Shown one piece after another: positions 1 through 7,177 of a stretch of 9,240 nucleotides of DNA (positions are counted from its first letter, which is position 1; each line of letters starts with the position of its first letter). A program made the position numbers and the translations under genes. This DNA is from AL-N1 sp039178835. GTDB taxonomy: Bacteria > Chloroflexota > Chloroflexia > Chloroflexales > Roseiflexaceae. The notes under the pieces were generated by a model, which did not search any database, was not told where the DNA came from, and saw only the letters and a program-made list of their open reading frames with translations. The stretch covers positions 1-9,240 of the forward strand of contig JBCDFA010000325.1 of NCBI GenBank assembly GCA_039178835.1. The letters run 5' to 3'.

Positions 1-1
1 A

Positions 2-553
2 ACTGTTGCTATTGGCAGCATTGAGCCGCTCGAAAGCTATCGTGAAACACTCACAGTCTTTGGCCAGAGCGAAGAAGCACAACGCACTCTTGAGGCATTT
101 CGTGCAGAGATACAAGCAGAAGGTGAACGCATCGACGCTGCGAATCACCGGGTATCGGTGGCAACGATCTACTCGGCAGAAAACGTAGCGCTCTGGTTCG
201 ATGGCCCATCGCCGATACCATTGCTCCTGCGTGAACTCGGGGTCCAACTCAAGCCTGATTCTGCAACCATTGAAGGTTTAGATATACGCAATGGACGAGC
301 CTTCATCAGTCTGGAGCAAATACCACTGATGAGCGGCGACACACTGTTTTTGTTGCAATCTTCTCGGGTTGCGGGCGAAAACGATGCGGTTACCGAGATT
401 GAAGCTACACTGCTCTGGCAGCAACTTCCGGCAGTACAAACCTATCGGGTGATTCGTCTGGACCGGATTGGATACCCAGGGTTGCGTGGTCAGTACCAAC
501 TCCTGGACGACATTGTACAAGCGCTAGAAGGTGAGACAAAGACACAAAACTAA
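2..553 (+). CDS. FecB-type substrate-binding lipoprotein, C-terminal part (gene 1)
   Basis: The gene enters from the left edge in frame 2 and stops at TAA 551-553, leaving 183 visible residues. It is the second half of an iron-siderophore-type ABC substrate-binding protein. The visible part starts near the end of the N-lobe (YRETLTVFG, equivalent to the 'WRE.TLDLA' segment of its neighbours), runs through the connecting helix, and ends with the family's LWQQLPAVQ signature, a strand and the final helix. The lipobox and N-lobe lie outside the window. A GTG at 158 is an internal valine: coding sense and family similarity continue upstream of it. In layout it resembles gene 3 and the second domain of gene 2 (GERI where they have CERI; a GY...Y.LLD ending), but it lacks both of their cysteines. 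Gene 2 follows 50 bp downstream in the same direction. The family is clear; the ligand is unknown. Confidence 0.88.
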   Translation, partial: TVAIGSIEPLESYRETLTVFGQSEEAQRTLEAFRAEIQAEGERIDAANHRVSVATIYSAENVALWFDGPSPIPLLLRELGVQLKPDSATIEGLDIRNGRAFISLEQIPLMSGDTLFLLQSSRVAGENDAVTEIEATLLWQQLPAVQTYRVIRLDRIGYPGLRGQYQLLDDIVQALEGETKTQN

Positions 554-592
554 TCATTACATATCAAACCAAGTCATTATTAAGAAACCTGG

Positions 593-597
593 AAGGA
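593..597 (+). promoter_or_regulatory. Ribosome binding site of gene 2
   Basis: AAGGA lies 6 bases before the GTG at 604. It supports GTG as the start, which puts a short Lys-Lys n-region directly ahead of the hydrophobic signal segment. Confidence 0.7.
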
Positions 598-603
598 TCT
601 CTT

Positions 604-2715
604 GTGAAAAAATATATCGTTCTCCTGTTCATTCTGTTCGCATTCCTCACTGCTTGTAGCGGACAACACGCAGGACAGGACTCGGATATGGCAGGCGAAA
701 CCTCAGATGTTGTTGCAGAAGAAAGCGCGGTGGAGTCTGAAACCGATGAGTCCAGCGAAGTTGTAGATGGGCAGACAGCATCAGATGATTGCGCCCCAGG
801 CACTCGTGCCATTGATCACGACTACGGCACCACATGCGTTCCTGAAAACCCCGAGCGTATTGCGGTGATGGATCTCGATGTTGCGGCGTTTATGCGCGTT
901 TTAGACATTAAACCAGTTGCGCTCTCTTTTTCGCAATGGAATGAACTGGTTGCCGCTTCACCCGAATGGGAAGAAGCAGGTAATGCTTTCATCGCGGACG
1001 CTACTGACATCGGTGAATGGCCCTACAACATCGAGTCTGTTGCTGCCAGCAATCCTGACCTCATTTTGGCTGCTGGTGTTGAGGAGTATGAGTTGTTGAG
1101 CGAAATTGCGCCAACGGTCGCCTTTGATATTTATAACAACAATGAGAATAGCTGGTCAACGTTTACTGCATATTTTGGGGATGTACTCAACGCAAGTGAT
1201 GAAGCGCAATCATTGATTGATGCTACGAACGAACGCATCACGGCCCTCGAAGACTATGTCGCAACAGAAGCGGGTGATCCAACTGTTTCTGTCGTACAGG
1301 AATGGGAAGGGACGATTAGCTATGGCGCACCGTATTTTGCCTACAATCAGATCATGGCACAGGCTGATATCGCTCGACCTGAAGCCCAAGCTGTAACGCA
1401 GAATGAGTACGAGACGAGTTTTGACGAATACTGGGCGAACGTCTCCCTGGAGCAATTAGATACAGCTGATGCCGAATATCTGCTGTTGCTCTCGTTTGCC
1501 TATGACGAAAGTGGTGGCACCATTGAGGAATTGCGTGAGGAACCGATTTGGGCGGCACTTGATGCTGTGCAAAATGAGCAGTTTGTGGCAGTCCCATGGC
1601 AGCAATGGTTGAGCTTCGATGTTTACTCAGTGAATAAAACTATTGATGATCTGTTTCGCATCGTTGGTGATGTCGAAGCTGCTGAGATGGCGCCCAACCC
1701 ATTCATTACTCAGGTAGCGGACTCTTCGCCTACCGATCAGACAGCCGGAGAAGCGCTCAGTCAGGTGCCAGGGTTTCCCGCCTACGCCCCAACACCCACC
1801 ATGCTCGAAGTTGTAGAGGAACGCGATGAGACCGTGCTGGTGCGCCATGCCTTTGGTGAGACCGAGGTACCGAAAAATCCACAGCGTATCTACACCGATG
1901 CTTCGACCACCCAGATTGCACTGTCGCTCGGCATTGAGCCAGCCGGTGCCCAATACTTCACGACGCTGCTCGAAGTACCCGAACTCGCCGCTCAACTCGA
2001 GGGTGTGCCCGATCTGGGAACCAACACATATGACCCAAACCTCGAAGCGCTTGCTGCTGTTCAGCCAGACCTGATTGTCGTTTGGGCCAATATCATCGCG
2101 GCTGATGATGGCCAGGAGCGCTATGAACAACTCAGCCAGATCGCGCCAACGCTGGTAATGCTGGACAACCCATTTAGCTACTGGCAACAGGCCACCCTTG
2201 ATCTGGCTGCCGCCATTGGTGACAGCGCTGGAGGAGTAGCGGCACTGGCCGATTACGAGGAGCAGGAGGCAGCGCTGTGTGAGCGTATCCGCACAGTCGT
2301 CGGCGATGGGACGGTCTCTATCTTTGATGTTTTGGGCAGTGATATCCGTCTGTTTGGACCCGGTATTACTGGTCCTGATGGTGCGTATACACCCAGTGCG
2401 TTTACAGTCTGGGCCTATCGCGACTGCCAGCTTACGCCGGGCGACGAGGTAGGCGAACTAGCCAATGATCAGTTTAATACTAGTTTGTCGCTTGAACTCA
2501 TTCCTGAACTACAAGCCGATTATCTTATTTCCTATATCAACGTAGCGGGAGATGGTCAGGCAACCTATGACGAACTGACCAGTAGCCCGCTCTGGAATGA
2601 ACTCCCAGCAGTGCAGCAGGGTAACGCCATTCGTGTCGAGGTGCTCGATGCCTCGGGATATTATTCGGCCCTGCATGTGCTCGAGCAGGTCGCCAATGCA
2701 CTTGAGGCCAATTAG
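604..2715 (+). CDS. Two-domain FecB-type substrate-binding lipoprotein (class A-class B fusion, gene 2)
   Basis: This 703-residue lipoprotein is about twice the usual family length. It starts at GTG with a Lys-Lys n-region, a hydrophobic segment and lipobox LTAC, so Cys18 is the predicted lipidated residue. Residues 19-62 form a tether with 14 Asp/Glu and no Lys/Arg. Domain 1 (about 63-355) opens with C63 and C78 around the N-terminal hairpin and contains PENPERI, NPDLIL, LSEIAPT and IWAALDAVQ. Residues 356-386 link to domain 2 (about 387-703), which carries PKNPQRI, QPDLIV, LSQIAPT, the pair C559/C608 (CERIR, YRDCQL) and LWNELPAVQ. Domain 1 resembles gene 5 (LDIKPVALSF versus LDFKPVASSF); domain 2 closely resembles gene 3. 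No second signal peptide lies between the domains, so the product is a single anchored chain with two potential ligand sites. Binding of an Fe-siderophore or another metal chelate is inferred from the family. Confidence 0.92.
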   Translation: MKKYIVLLFILFAFLTACSGQHAGQDSDMAGETSDVVAEESAVESETDESSEVVDGQTASDDCAPGTRAIDHDYGTTCVPENPERIAVMDLDVAAFMRVLDIKPVALSFSQWNELVAASPEWEEAGNAFIADATDIGEWPYNIESVAASNPDLILAAGVEEYELLSEIAPTVAFDIYNNNENSWSTFTAYFGDVLNASDEAQSLIDATNERITALEDYVATEAGDPTVSVVQEWEGTISYGAPYFAYNQIMAQADIARPEAQAVTQNEYETSFDEYWANVSLEQLDTADAEYLLLLSFAYDESGGTIEELREEPIWAALDAVQNEQFVAVPWQQWLSFDVYSVNKTIDDLFRIVGDVEAAEMAPNPFITQVADSSPTDQTAGEALSQVPGFPAYAPTPTMLEVVEERDETVLVRHAFGETEVPKNPQRIYTDASTTQIALSLGIEPAGAQYFTTLLEVPELAAQLEGVPDLGTNTYDPNLEALAAVQPDLIVVWANIIAADDGQERYEQLSQIAPTLVMLDNPFSYWQQATLDLAAAIGDSAGGVAALADYEEQEAALCERIRTVVGDGTVSIFDVLGSDIRLFGPGITGPDGAYTPSAFTVWAYRDCQLTPGDEVGELANDQFNTSLSLELIPELQADYLISYINVAGDGQATYDELTSSPLWNELPAVQQGNAIRVEVLDASGYYSALHVLEQVANALEAN
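1762..2712 (+). repeat. Class B binding domain, copy 1 (second domain of gene 2)
   Basis: This is the upstream member of a diverged direct duplication whose partner is 2956-3891. Both copies open with QVPxFPA, continue through VRHxxGETEVPKNPQR and CERIR, include a WAYRDCQL block, and end in a GYYS...LE helix. DNA similarity survives around WAYRDCQL: positions 2409-2432 match gene 3 with a single silent difference. The unit begins after any signal peptide, as expected for a domain fused in frame behind another gene. Confidence 0.75.
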
Positions 2716-2771
2716 TTGTAATTGTATATGCCTGAGCGGATTTGCGAATCTGTTCTGGCAGTTGTTACGAC

Positions 2772-2776
2772 AAGGA
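2772..2776 (+). promoter_or_regulatory. Ribosome binding site deciding the gene 3 start
   Basis: AAGGA lies 11 bases before ATG 2788, slightly long spacing but the best match in the gap. It favours ATG 2788 over an in-frame TTG at 2722, which would place an acid-containing stretch before the signal peptide. Confidence 0.55.
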
Positions 2777-2787
2777 ACATACAAGAT

Positions 2788-3894
2788 ATGAAACGGACAT
2801 GTTTGTGTCTCACGCTGTCTATTTTTATAACACTTATTGCCGCGTGTAATGGACAACCTACGACTCAGGAAGCCCCACAGGGAGAAAACACAACGAATGA
2901 CTTATCTGAGGAGAATGCGACTAATCAAGAGAACGACACAGACAGTGCAGCGTACCAGGTGCCGAGATTTCCTGCTTTTTCGCCAGCACCGAGGCATGTC
3001 GAACTAATTGAAGACCGGGGCGACACCCTTCTGGTACGCCATAATATGGGTGAGACGGAGGTTCCCAAGAACCCGCAGCGGGTGTATGTCAATACCAATA
3101 TCGAGGTGCCCGTAGCTTTGGGGTTCGATGTTGTCGGCGGCTGGTATGGTTCGTGGCAGCCTGTGCCACCGGCCTTCGAGGAAGCTACACAGGACGCGGA
3201 AATAGTGGACTGGTCGGAGGTTCCGAACTATGAGTTTGTCGCCAGTTTAGAACCAGATCTAATTTTTCACTGGGACAATAGTGGCGATCCTGAGGTCTAT
3301 GAGTTGTTGAGCGAAATCGCCCCAACTATCCGCTTCGAGGCTGATCCCTTTGTGTATTGGCGCGAAGCCACCCTCGATCTGGCAACAGTTTTCGGCATGG
3401 AAGAGACTGCCAAAACGCTGCTCACCGAATATGACACAACTGTTGTTGCCCAGTGTGAGCGCATTCGCTCAGTTATTGACGACGACACCATCGATCTTGT
3501 GACAGTATATGAAGACTCGTTTCACCTCGTTGGTCCCGTCTGGGAGCAGGCTGAAGGGTTCTATACACCATCCGCATACTCTATCTGGGCCTATCGCGAT
3601 TGCCAGCTGTTGCCTGGTGCCGAGGTTGAGGAACTGGTGGGTGTGCAGGGAAGCATGCAGTTATCACTTGAAGCTATCGCCGAGCTTGAGTCTGAGCACC
3701 TCTTTGTGATGCAAAGTATTGGTCAAAATGAAACGTTGGAAGACATTCTGGATGAGCCATTGTGGCAAACACTCCCCGCTGTTCAGAACGGAAATGTTTA
3801 TCTAATTGAGCAGATCGGAGCAATGGGTTATTACTCAGGTATCTACACGTTAGAACTTGCCGCAGATGCAATCTCCGGTGTGAATCGTGAATGA
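2788..3894 (+). CDS. FecB-type substrate-binding lipoprotein (class B, gene 3)
   Basis: The product is a 368-residue single-domain binding lipoprotein. ATG 2788 gives a compact signal peptide (MKRT, hydrophobic core, lipobox IAAC) with lipidation predicted at Cys20. C5 and C7 lie inside the signal peptide. Residues 21-56 are an Asn/Thr/Glu-rich tether. The binding domain (57-368) starts QVPRFPAFSP and contains PKNPQRV, EPDLIF, LSEIAPT, YWREATLDLA, CERIR (C223), WAYRDCQL (C272), LWQTLPAVQ and a GYYSG-containing last helix. The cysteines are 49 residues apart, exactly as in the second domain of gene 2, its closest relative here. The N-terminal hairpin lacks the Cys pair of genes 2, 4 and 5. Gene 4 begins 30 bp downstream, so co-transcription is likely. 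Capture of a ferric chelate or related metal complex is inferred from family. Confidence 0.92.
   Translation: MKRTCLCLTLSIFITLIAACNGQPTTQEAPQGENTTNDLSEENATNQENDTDSAAYQVPRFPAFSPAPRHVELIEDRGDTLLVRHNMGETEVPKNPQRVYVNTNIEVPVALGFDVVGGWYGSWQPVPPAFEEATQDAEIVDWSEVPNYEFVASLEPDLIFHWDNSGDPEVYELLSEIAPTIRFEADPFVYWREATLDLATVFGMEETAKTLLTEYDTTVVAQCERIRSVIDDDTIDLVTVYEDSFHLVGPVWEQAEGFYTPSAYSIWAYRDCQLLPGAEVEELVGVQGSMQLSLEAIAELESEHLFVMQSIGQNETLEDILDEPLWQTLPAVQNGNVYLIEQIGAMGYYSGIYTLELAADAISGVNRE
2956..3891 (+). repeat. Class B binding domain, copy 2 (body of gene 3)
   Basis: This is the downstream member of the diverged direct duplication with 1762-2712. The similarity begins just after the acidic tether and reaches almost to the stop codon. 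The leader and tether of gene 3 have no counterpart in front of copy 1. Confidence 0.75.
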
Positions 3895-3924
3895 TATATG
3901 TATTGCAGATAGGAACTCTCACAA

Positions 3925-5871
3925 ATGAATACATTTATACGATCCATAACAACCTTGATCACGCTATTTGTGCTACTCAATGCCTGTGCAACCCAGCCCA
4001 CTGCTGAACAGCCAGAAACGATGGCCAGCGAGGAAGCAGCATCGAATACTGGTGAAACTGTCGCAACAACTGGTGATTGTGAAGATGGGTTTCGTCTGGT
4101 CGAACACGAATTTGGTACAACCTGCATCCCGGCCCAACCAGAACGTATTGCAACGAATGTTGAGACATTAGTGACCAATCTATTGCTGCTGGGAATTCAA
4201 CCTCTGACCGGGCCAGAAGATCAGGCAGGTTGGAATGCTCCGTATACATCGCTGTTTCCCGACAATGTGAGCATCGAAGACATTACTGACAGCGGTATGA
4301 CAGAATCAACCAATCTTGAAACGCTGTTACTTGCCGATCCTGATCTCATCATAACCTATGAGTATTCGGGCGAGACATATTATGATGACTTTTCAGAGAT
4401 TGCTCCAACAATCATCGTAGAGCGTGGCGAGAATAGCGATTGGCGTGAGCGTTTTGCTCGCGAGGCTACATATGTTGGCCGCGAAACGGAGGCTACAGAA
4501 GTGATTTCCCGCTACGAAGCTGCTCTTGAGGAACTAAAGGGCTTTACTGATGTTGATATTGCGTTTGTGCGGAGACCAGAACAAGGCACCTTCCGTTTGG
4601 ATGCTGAAGGCTCCTTCCCAGCCTCAGTGATGGAAGATGCCGGGCTAAACACTGTGACCGCACCTGAGGGTGTTGGCGAATTTGATGGTAGCACTATTAG
4701 TAATATTAGCGAGGAGCATCTTGACATTCTCACAGATGCTGAACTTATCGTAACACCTGACTGGCGTGCGGCTGGTTTTAGTGAAGAGCCAGATCTGATC
4801 GGTTTGTCAGAATTCGCGCTGTGGGAGACACTGCCCGCTGTACAGGCTGAACAGGTGCTGGTGGTCCCTGGACCTGTGTACAACGGTGGAAATTATGCCG
4901 CTGCACAACTTCTGGTTGAAGCTATTGCGGAGGCAGTTGCAACATTTGAGTCAGTACAATCTGCACAAGCTGTTGATACATGTGATGATGGCTTTCGTCC
5001 CTTTGCCCATGCTGCTGGTGAAACCTGTGTGCCAGAAAATCCGCAGCGGATCGTGACGACGCAGGACCAGAATGCCTTGCTACCATTGCTTGAACTCGAT
5101 GTGAAGCCGATAGGAAGCACCGGCCTGCTGCAAACAGATGGCACACATATCTTCCGTCGTGTTGCTGATTTCGATACGGCTGATATCGAGTTTGTTGGTG
5201 ATTACGGCGAACCAAACCTTGAGTCCATTGCCGCACTCCAACCTGACTTGATTATTGGGTCTCCATTCCAGTCGGATATCTACGATTCCCTTTCAGCCAT
5301 TGCACCAACGGTCCTTATCGATGTACATGAACGCGCTCTTGATGAGGCGCTGCTAGATTTTGCCGAACTTGTGAATGCCACCGAACAAGCCGAGACACTT
5401 AAAGCTGAGTATGAAGCCCATGTTGCTGAGTTGCTTGAAACATTGGGCGACCGCCGCGAACAGACTACGGTATCGATTATTACGCCTGGCGGGGAGTCAG
5501 GTCAGTTCTACAACGAAGCGGGGAGTCAAGCCACTGGGACGGTGGTACAGGCCCTCGACTTATTGCGCCCAATACCTGAGCAAGGCCCCGAACCAGATCG
5601 TGAGTATCGTAGTCTCGAATTGCTCGATGAGCATGACGCGGATGCGATGATTATTGTTTCTTACACTGGTGAGGAACAGGACCCATTGTTCGATGAATTT
5701 GTGAATTCGCCTATTCTCAATGCGCTTGATGTGGCACAGGCTGAACAGGTTTACATCATCGATGGTCTGAGCGTGGTTGGTGCAGGTTGGAGCAAAATGA
5801 ATACCTTTATCGGCGAGCTTGAACGTATTTTGCTTGATCCGAGACTGGATGTCGATATTGTGCAGGAATGA
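3925..5871 (+). CDS. Two-domain FecB-type substrate-binding lipoprotein (class A-class A fusion, gene 4)
   Basis: This 648-residue lipoprotein contains two complete binding domains. ATG 3925 follows AGGA (3911-3914). The signal peptide ends in lipobox LNAC, with lipidation predicted at Cys21. A short tether (22-51) leads to domain 1 (about 52-338), which has C52/C67 around the hairpin, PAQPERI, DPDLII, SEIAPT, DWRERFAREATYVGR and LWETLPAVQ. Only about a dozen residues separate the last helix of domain 1 from domain 2 (353-648), which has C353/C368 with the same 15-residue offset, PENPQRI, QPDLII, LSAIAPT and ILNALDVAQ. The two halves differ strongly in the C-lobe segment that faces ligand in this family, so they probably do not bind the same compound. 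Neither half carries the class B cysteines. Gene 5 follows after 27 bp, suggesting one transcript. The ligands are unknown. Confidence 0.92.
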   Translation: MNTFIRSITTLITLFVLLNACATQPTAEQPETMASEEAASNTGETVATTGDCEDGFRLVEHEFGTTCIPAQPERIATNVETLVTNLLLLGIQPLTGPEDQAGWNAPYTSLFPDNVSIEDITDSGMTESTNLETLLLADPDLIITYEYSGETYYDDFSEIAPTIIVERGENSDWRERFAREATYVGRETEATEVISRYEAALEELKGFTDVDIAFVRRPEQGTFRLDAEGSFPASVMEDAGLNTVTAPEGVGEFDGSTISNISEEHLDILTDAELIVTPDWRAAGFSEEPDLIGLSEFALWETLPAVQAEQVLVVPGPVYNGGNYAAAQLLVEAIAEAVATFESVQSAQAVDTCDDGFRPFAHAAGETCVPENPQRIVTTQDQNALLPLLELDVKPIGSTGLLQTDGTHIFRRVADFDTADIEFVGDYGEPNLESIAALQPDLIIGSPFQSDIYDSLSAIAPTVLIDVHERALDEALLDFAELVNATEQAETLKAEYEAHVAELLETLGDRREQTTVSIITPGGESGQFYNEAGSQATGTVVQALDLLRPIPEQGPEPDREYRSLELLDEHDADAMIIVSYTGEEQDPLFDEFVNSPILNALDVAQAEQVYIIDGLSVVGAGWSKMNTFIGELERILLDPRLDVDIVQE

Positions 5872-5886
5872 GGTTTACAACAATAG

Positions 5887-5891
5887 AAGGA
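5887..5891 (+). promoter_or_regulatory. Ribosome binding site of gene 5
   Basis: AAGGA lies 7 bases before ATG 5899. It supports that ATG over an out-of-frame ATG at 5892, which overlaps the Shine-Dalgarno region and does not read into the lipoprotein. Confidence 0.65.
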
Positions 5892-5898
5892 ATGAGCT

Positions 5899-7086
5899 AT
5901 GAAAAAGCTTATCTACGTTTTGCCGTCTGTGGTGGTGATGCTCATTGTGTTGGCAGCGTGTGGTGGTCAAACGACCAACCAGGAATTGCCCGAAAGTGAT
6001 GCTATGACCGAATCGGCCAACGCTGAAGCAAACACGCCAACTACTGATGAGGAGGCCACAGAAGACATCGCCGACACAACAACTTCCGAGAATGTTGCCG
6101 AGTCAACAACCACAGCTTGTGATGATGGTTTTCGCTTGTTCGAACATGAGCTTCTTGTTGGTGAGCCAGTATGCGTTCCTGAAGATCCCCAACGGGTTGC
6201 ACATATACCACCGGCCTCTTTTTTCTATGCGTTAGATTTCAAACCAGTTGCTTCATCATTTCTGGAACGAGAAACGCGTCATCTCCCAGAAGCGATTGCT
6301 GACTGGGTCTTAACCGACATTGAGGAAGTTGACTATGGTGCACCGAATTTAGAGCAACTTGCTGCGCTTGACCTTGATCTCATCATCCATGATGTTTCAA
6401 GGGTCGAGGAGGTTACGGAACAACTGAACACCATTGCCCCAACGGCCCTCTTTGTTGCGGACTACGGGAGTCCTGATTTGCTGCAAGATCGCCTGTTGTT
6501 TAATGCCGAAGTGCTTGGTCGTGAAGCAGAGGCAACGGAACAACTCGAAATCTACGATCAGCGTGTGACCGAGTTGCAGATGGCATTACAAGCATCTCTT
6601 GGTGATATGGCGGCCATTGAGGTTTCGATGCTCCGTGCGCGTGATGAGCAAACCTTCGATCTGTATCCGCGCAACCGTCCACAAGCTGCCATTTTAGACA
6701 CATTGGGGTTTGGTCGCCCGGCTGCGATTGACTATGACCGCGCTGAACTTGCTGAACAGTATGGCACGGACAATTTTCTGCGTATCTCCAAAGAACAACT
6801 CGAATTTGCTGATGGAGATGTCTTGATTATTATCCTCGCACCTTCAAGTGGTGAGGGTGGTACCGCTGCGGAGGATGCTCTGGCAGAGAGCATTCAGGAT
6901 GATCCATTGTGGAATGCTTTAAACGCTTTTGAGCAAGACAATGTTTATTTCGTATCGTACCCATGGCTGCTTTCAGACAACATCATCTTCGCTCATGCAG
7001 TCCTTGATGGTCTAGCCGATATCTTTGACGTTGAAATTTCGACACCAAATCCATTCTCATCTAGCTGGAGTGGTGTGGGTAGGTAG
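5899..7086 (+). CDS. FecB-type substrate-binding lipoprotein (class A, gene 5)
   Basis: The product is a 395-residue single-domain binding lipoprotein. MKK is followed by a hydrophobic core and lipobox LAAC, with lipidation predicted at Cys21. The tether (22-73) is the longest in the window, with 13 Asp/Glu, many Thr and no Lys/Arg. The domain starts at C74; its partner is C92, 18 residues on rather than the usual 15, because the hairpin carries a three-residue insertion (LLVGEPVC). Other family marks are PEDPQRV, LDLDLII, LNTIAPT, LGREAEATEQLE and LWNALNAFEQ. The C-terminus carries an extra tail after the last helix (DVEISTPNPF and about ten more residues). Domain 1 of gene 2 is its nearest relative here, sharing the LDxKPVAxSF segment and the DVE...PNPF tail. 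Membrane-anchored capture of a metal chelate is inferred from family. Confidence 0.92.
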   Translation: MKKLIYVLPSVVVMLIVLAACGGQTTNQELPESDAMTESANAEANTPTTDEEATEDIADTTTSENVAESTTTACDDGFRLFEHELLVGEPVCVPEDPQRVAHIPPASFFYALDFKPVASSFLERETRHLPEAIADWVLTDIEEVDYGAPNLEQLAALDLDLIIHDVSRVEEVTEQLNTIAPTALFVADYGSPDLLQDRLLFNAEVLGREAEATEQLEIYDQRVTELQMALQASLGDMAAIEVSMLRARDEQTFDLYPRNRPQAAILDTLGFGRPAAIDYDRAELAEQYGTDNFLRISKEQLEFADGDVLIIILAPSSGEGGTAAEDALAESIQDDPLWNALNAFEQDNVYFVSYPWLLSDNIIFAHAVLDGLADIFDVEISTPNPFSSSWSGVGR

Positions 7087-7140
7087 ATGGGGGACATAGG
7101 TATATATAACTGCTGGATGTGGATGGCAACGTGGTGTAGG

Positions 7141-7167
7141 TTCCTGGTTATCAAGATAAAACAGGAG
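7141..7167 (+). promoter_or_regulatory. Candidate hairpin covering the ribosome binding site of gene 6
   Basis: AGGAG (7163-7167) is the Shine-Dalgarno sequence, 10 bases before GTG 7178. The RNA bases 7141-7146 (UUCCUG) can pair with 7162-7167 (CAGGAG), with one terminal U-G pair. Above a small internal loop, 7148-7151 (UUAU) pair with 7156-7159 (AUAA) around a CAAG loop. The fold would hide the Shine-Dalgarno sequence. Pairing was done by eye. Function is unproven and a chance fold is possible. Confidence 0.35.
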
Positions 7168-7177
7168 AATACCAAAC

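Noticed and set aside
158..553. GTG at 158 as the start of a 131-residue gene
   Set aside because: The frame is open to the window edge and the upstream residues match the family; no signal peptide or ribosome binding site lies at 158. It is an internal valine of a truncated gene.
551..582. Fur-box-like TCATTA repeats between genes 1 and 2 (around 554 and 574)
   Set aside because: Two short AT-rich repeats without the dyad symmetry of a 19-bp Fur site, and overlapping the stop of gene 1. Too weak to call.
1627..2187. Antisense open frame of 186 codons inside gene 2
   Set aside because: It lies wholly opposite a well-supported gene, has no recognisable domain, and arises from the codon bias of the sense strand.
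2722..2787. TTG 2722 as the start of gene 3
   Set aside because: It would add 22 residues, including acids, in front of a normal signal peptide. ATG 2788 has a Shine-Dalgarno match and gives a standard lipoprotein leader.
7101..7110. TATATATAAC as a -10 element for gene 6
   Set aside because: No -35-like hexamer lies at suitable distance upstream; AT-rich decamers occur by chance in such gaps.
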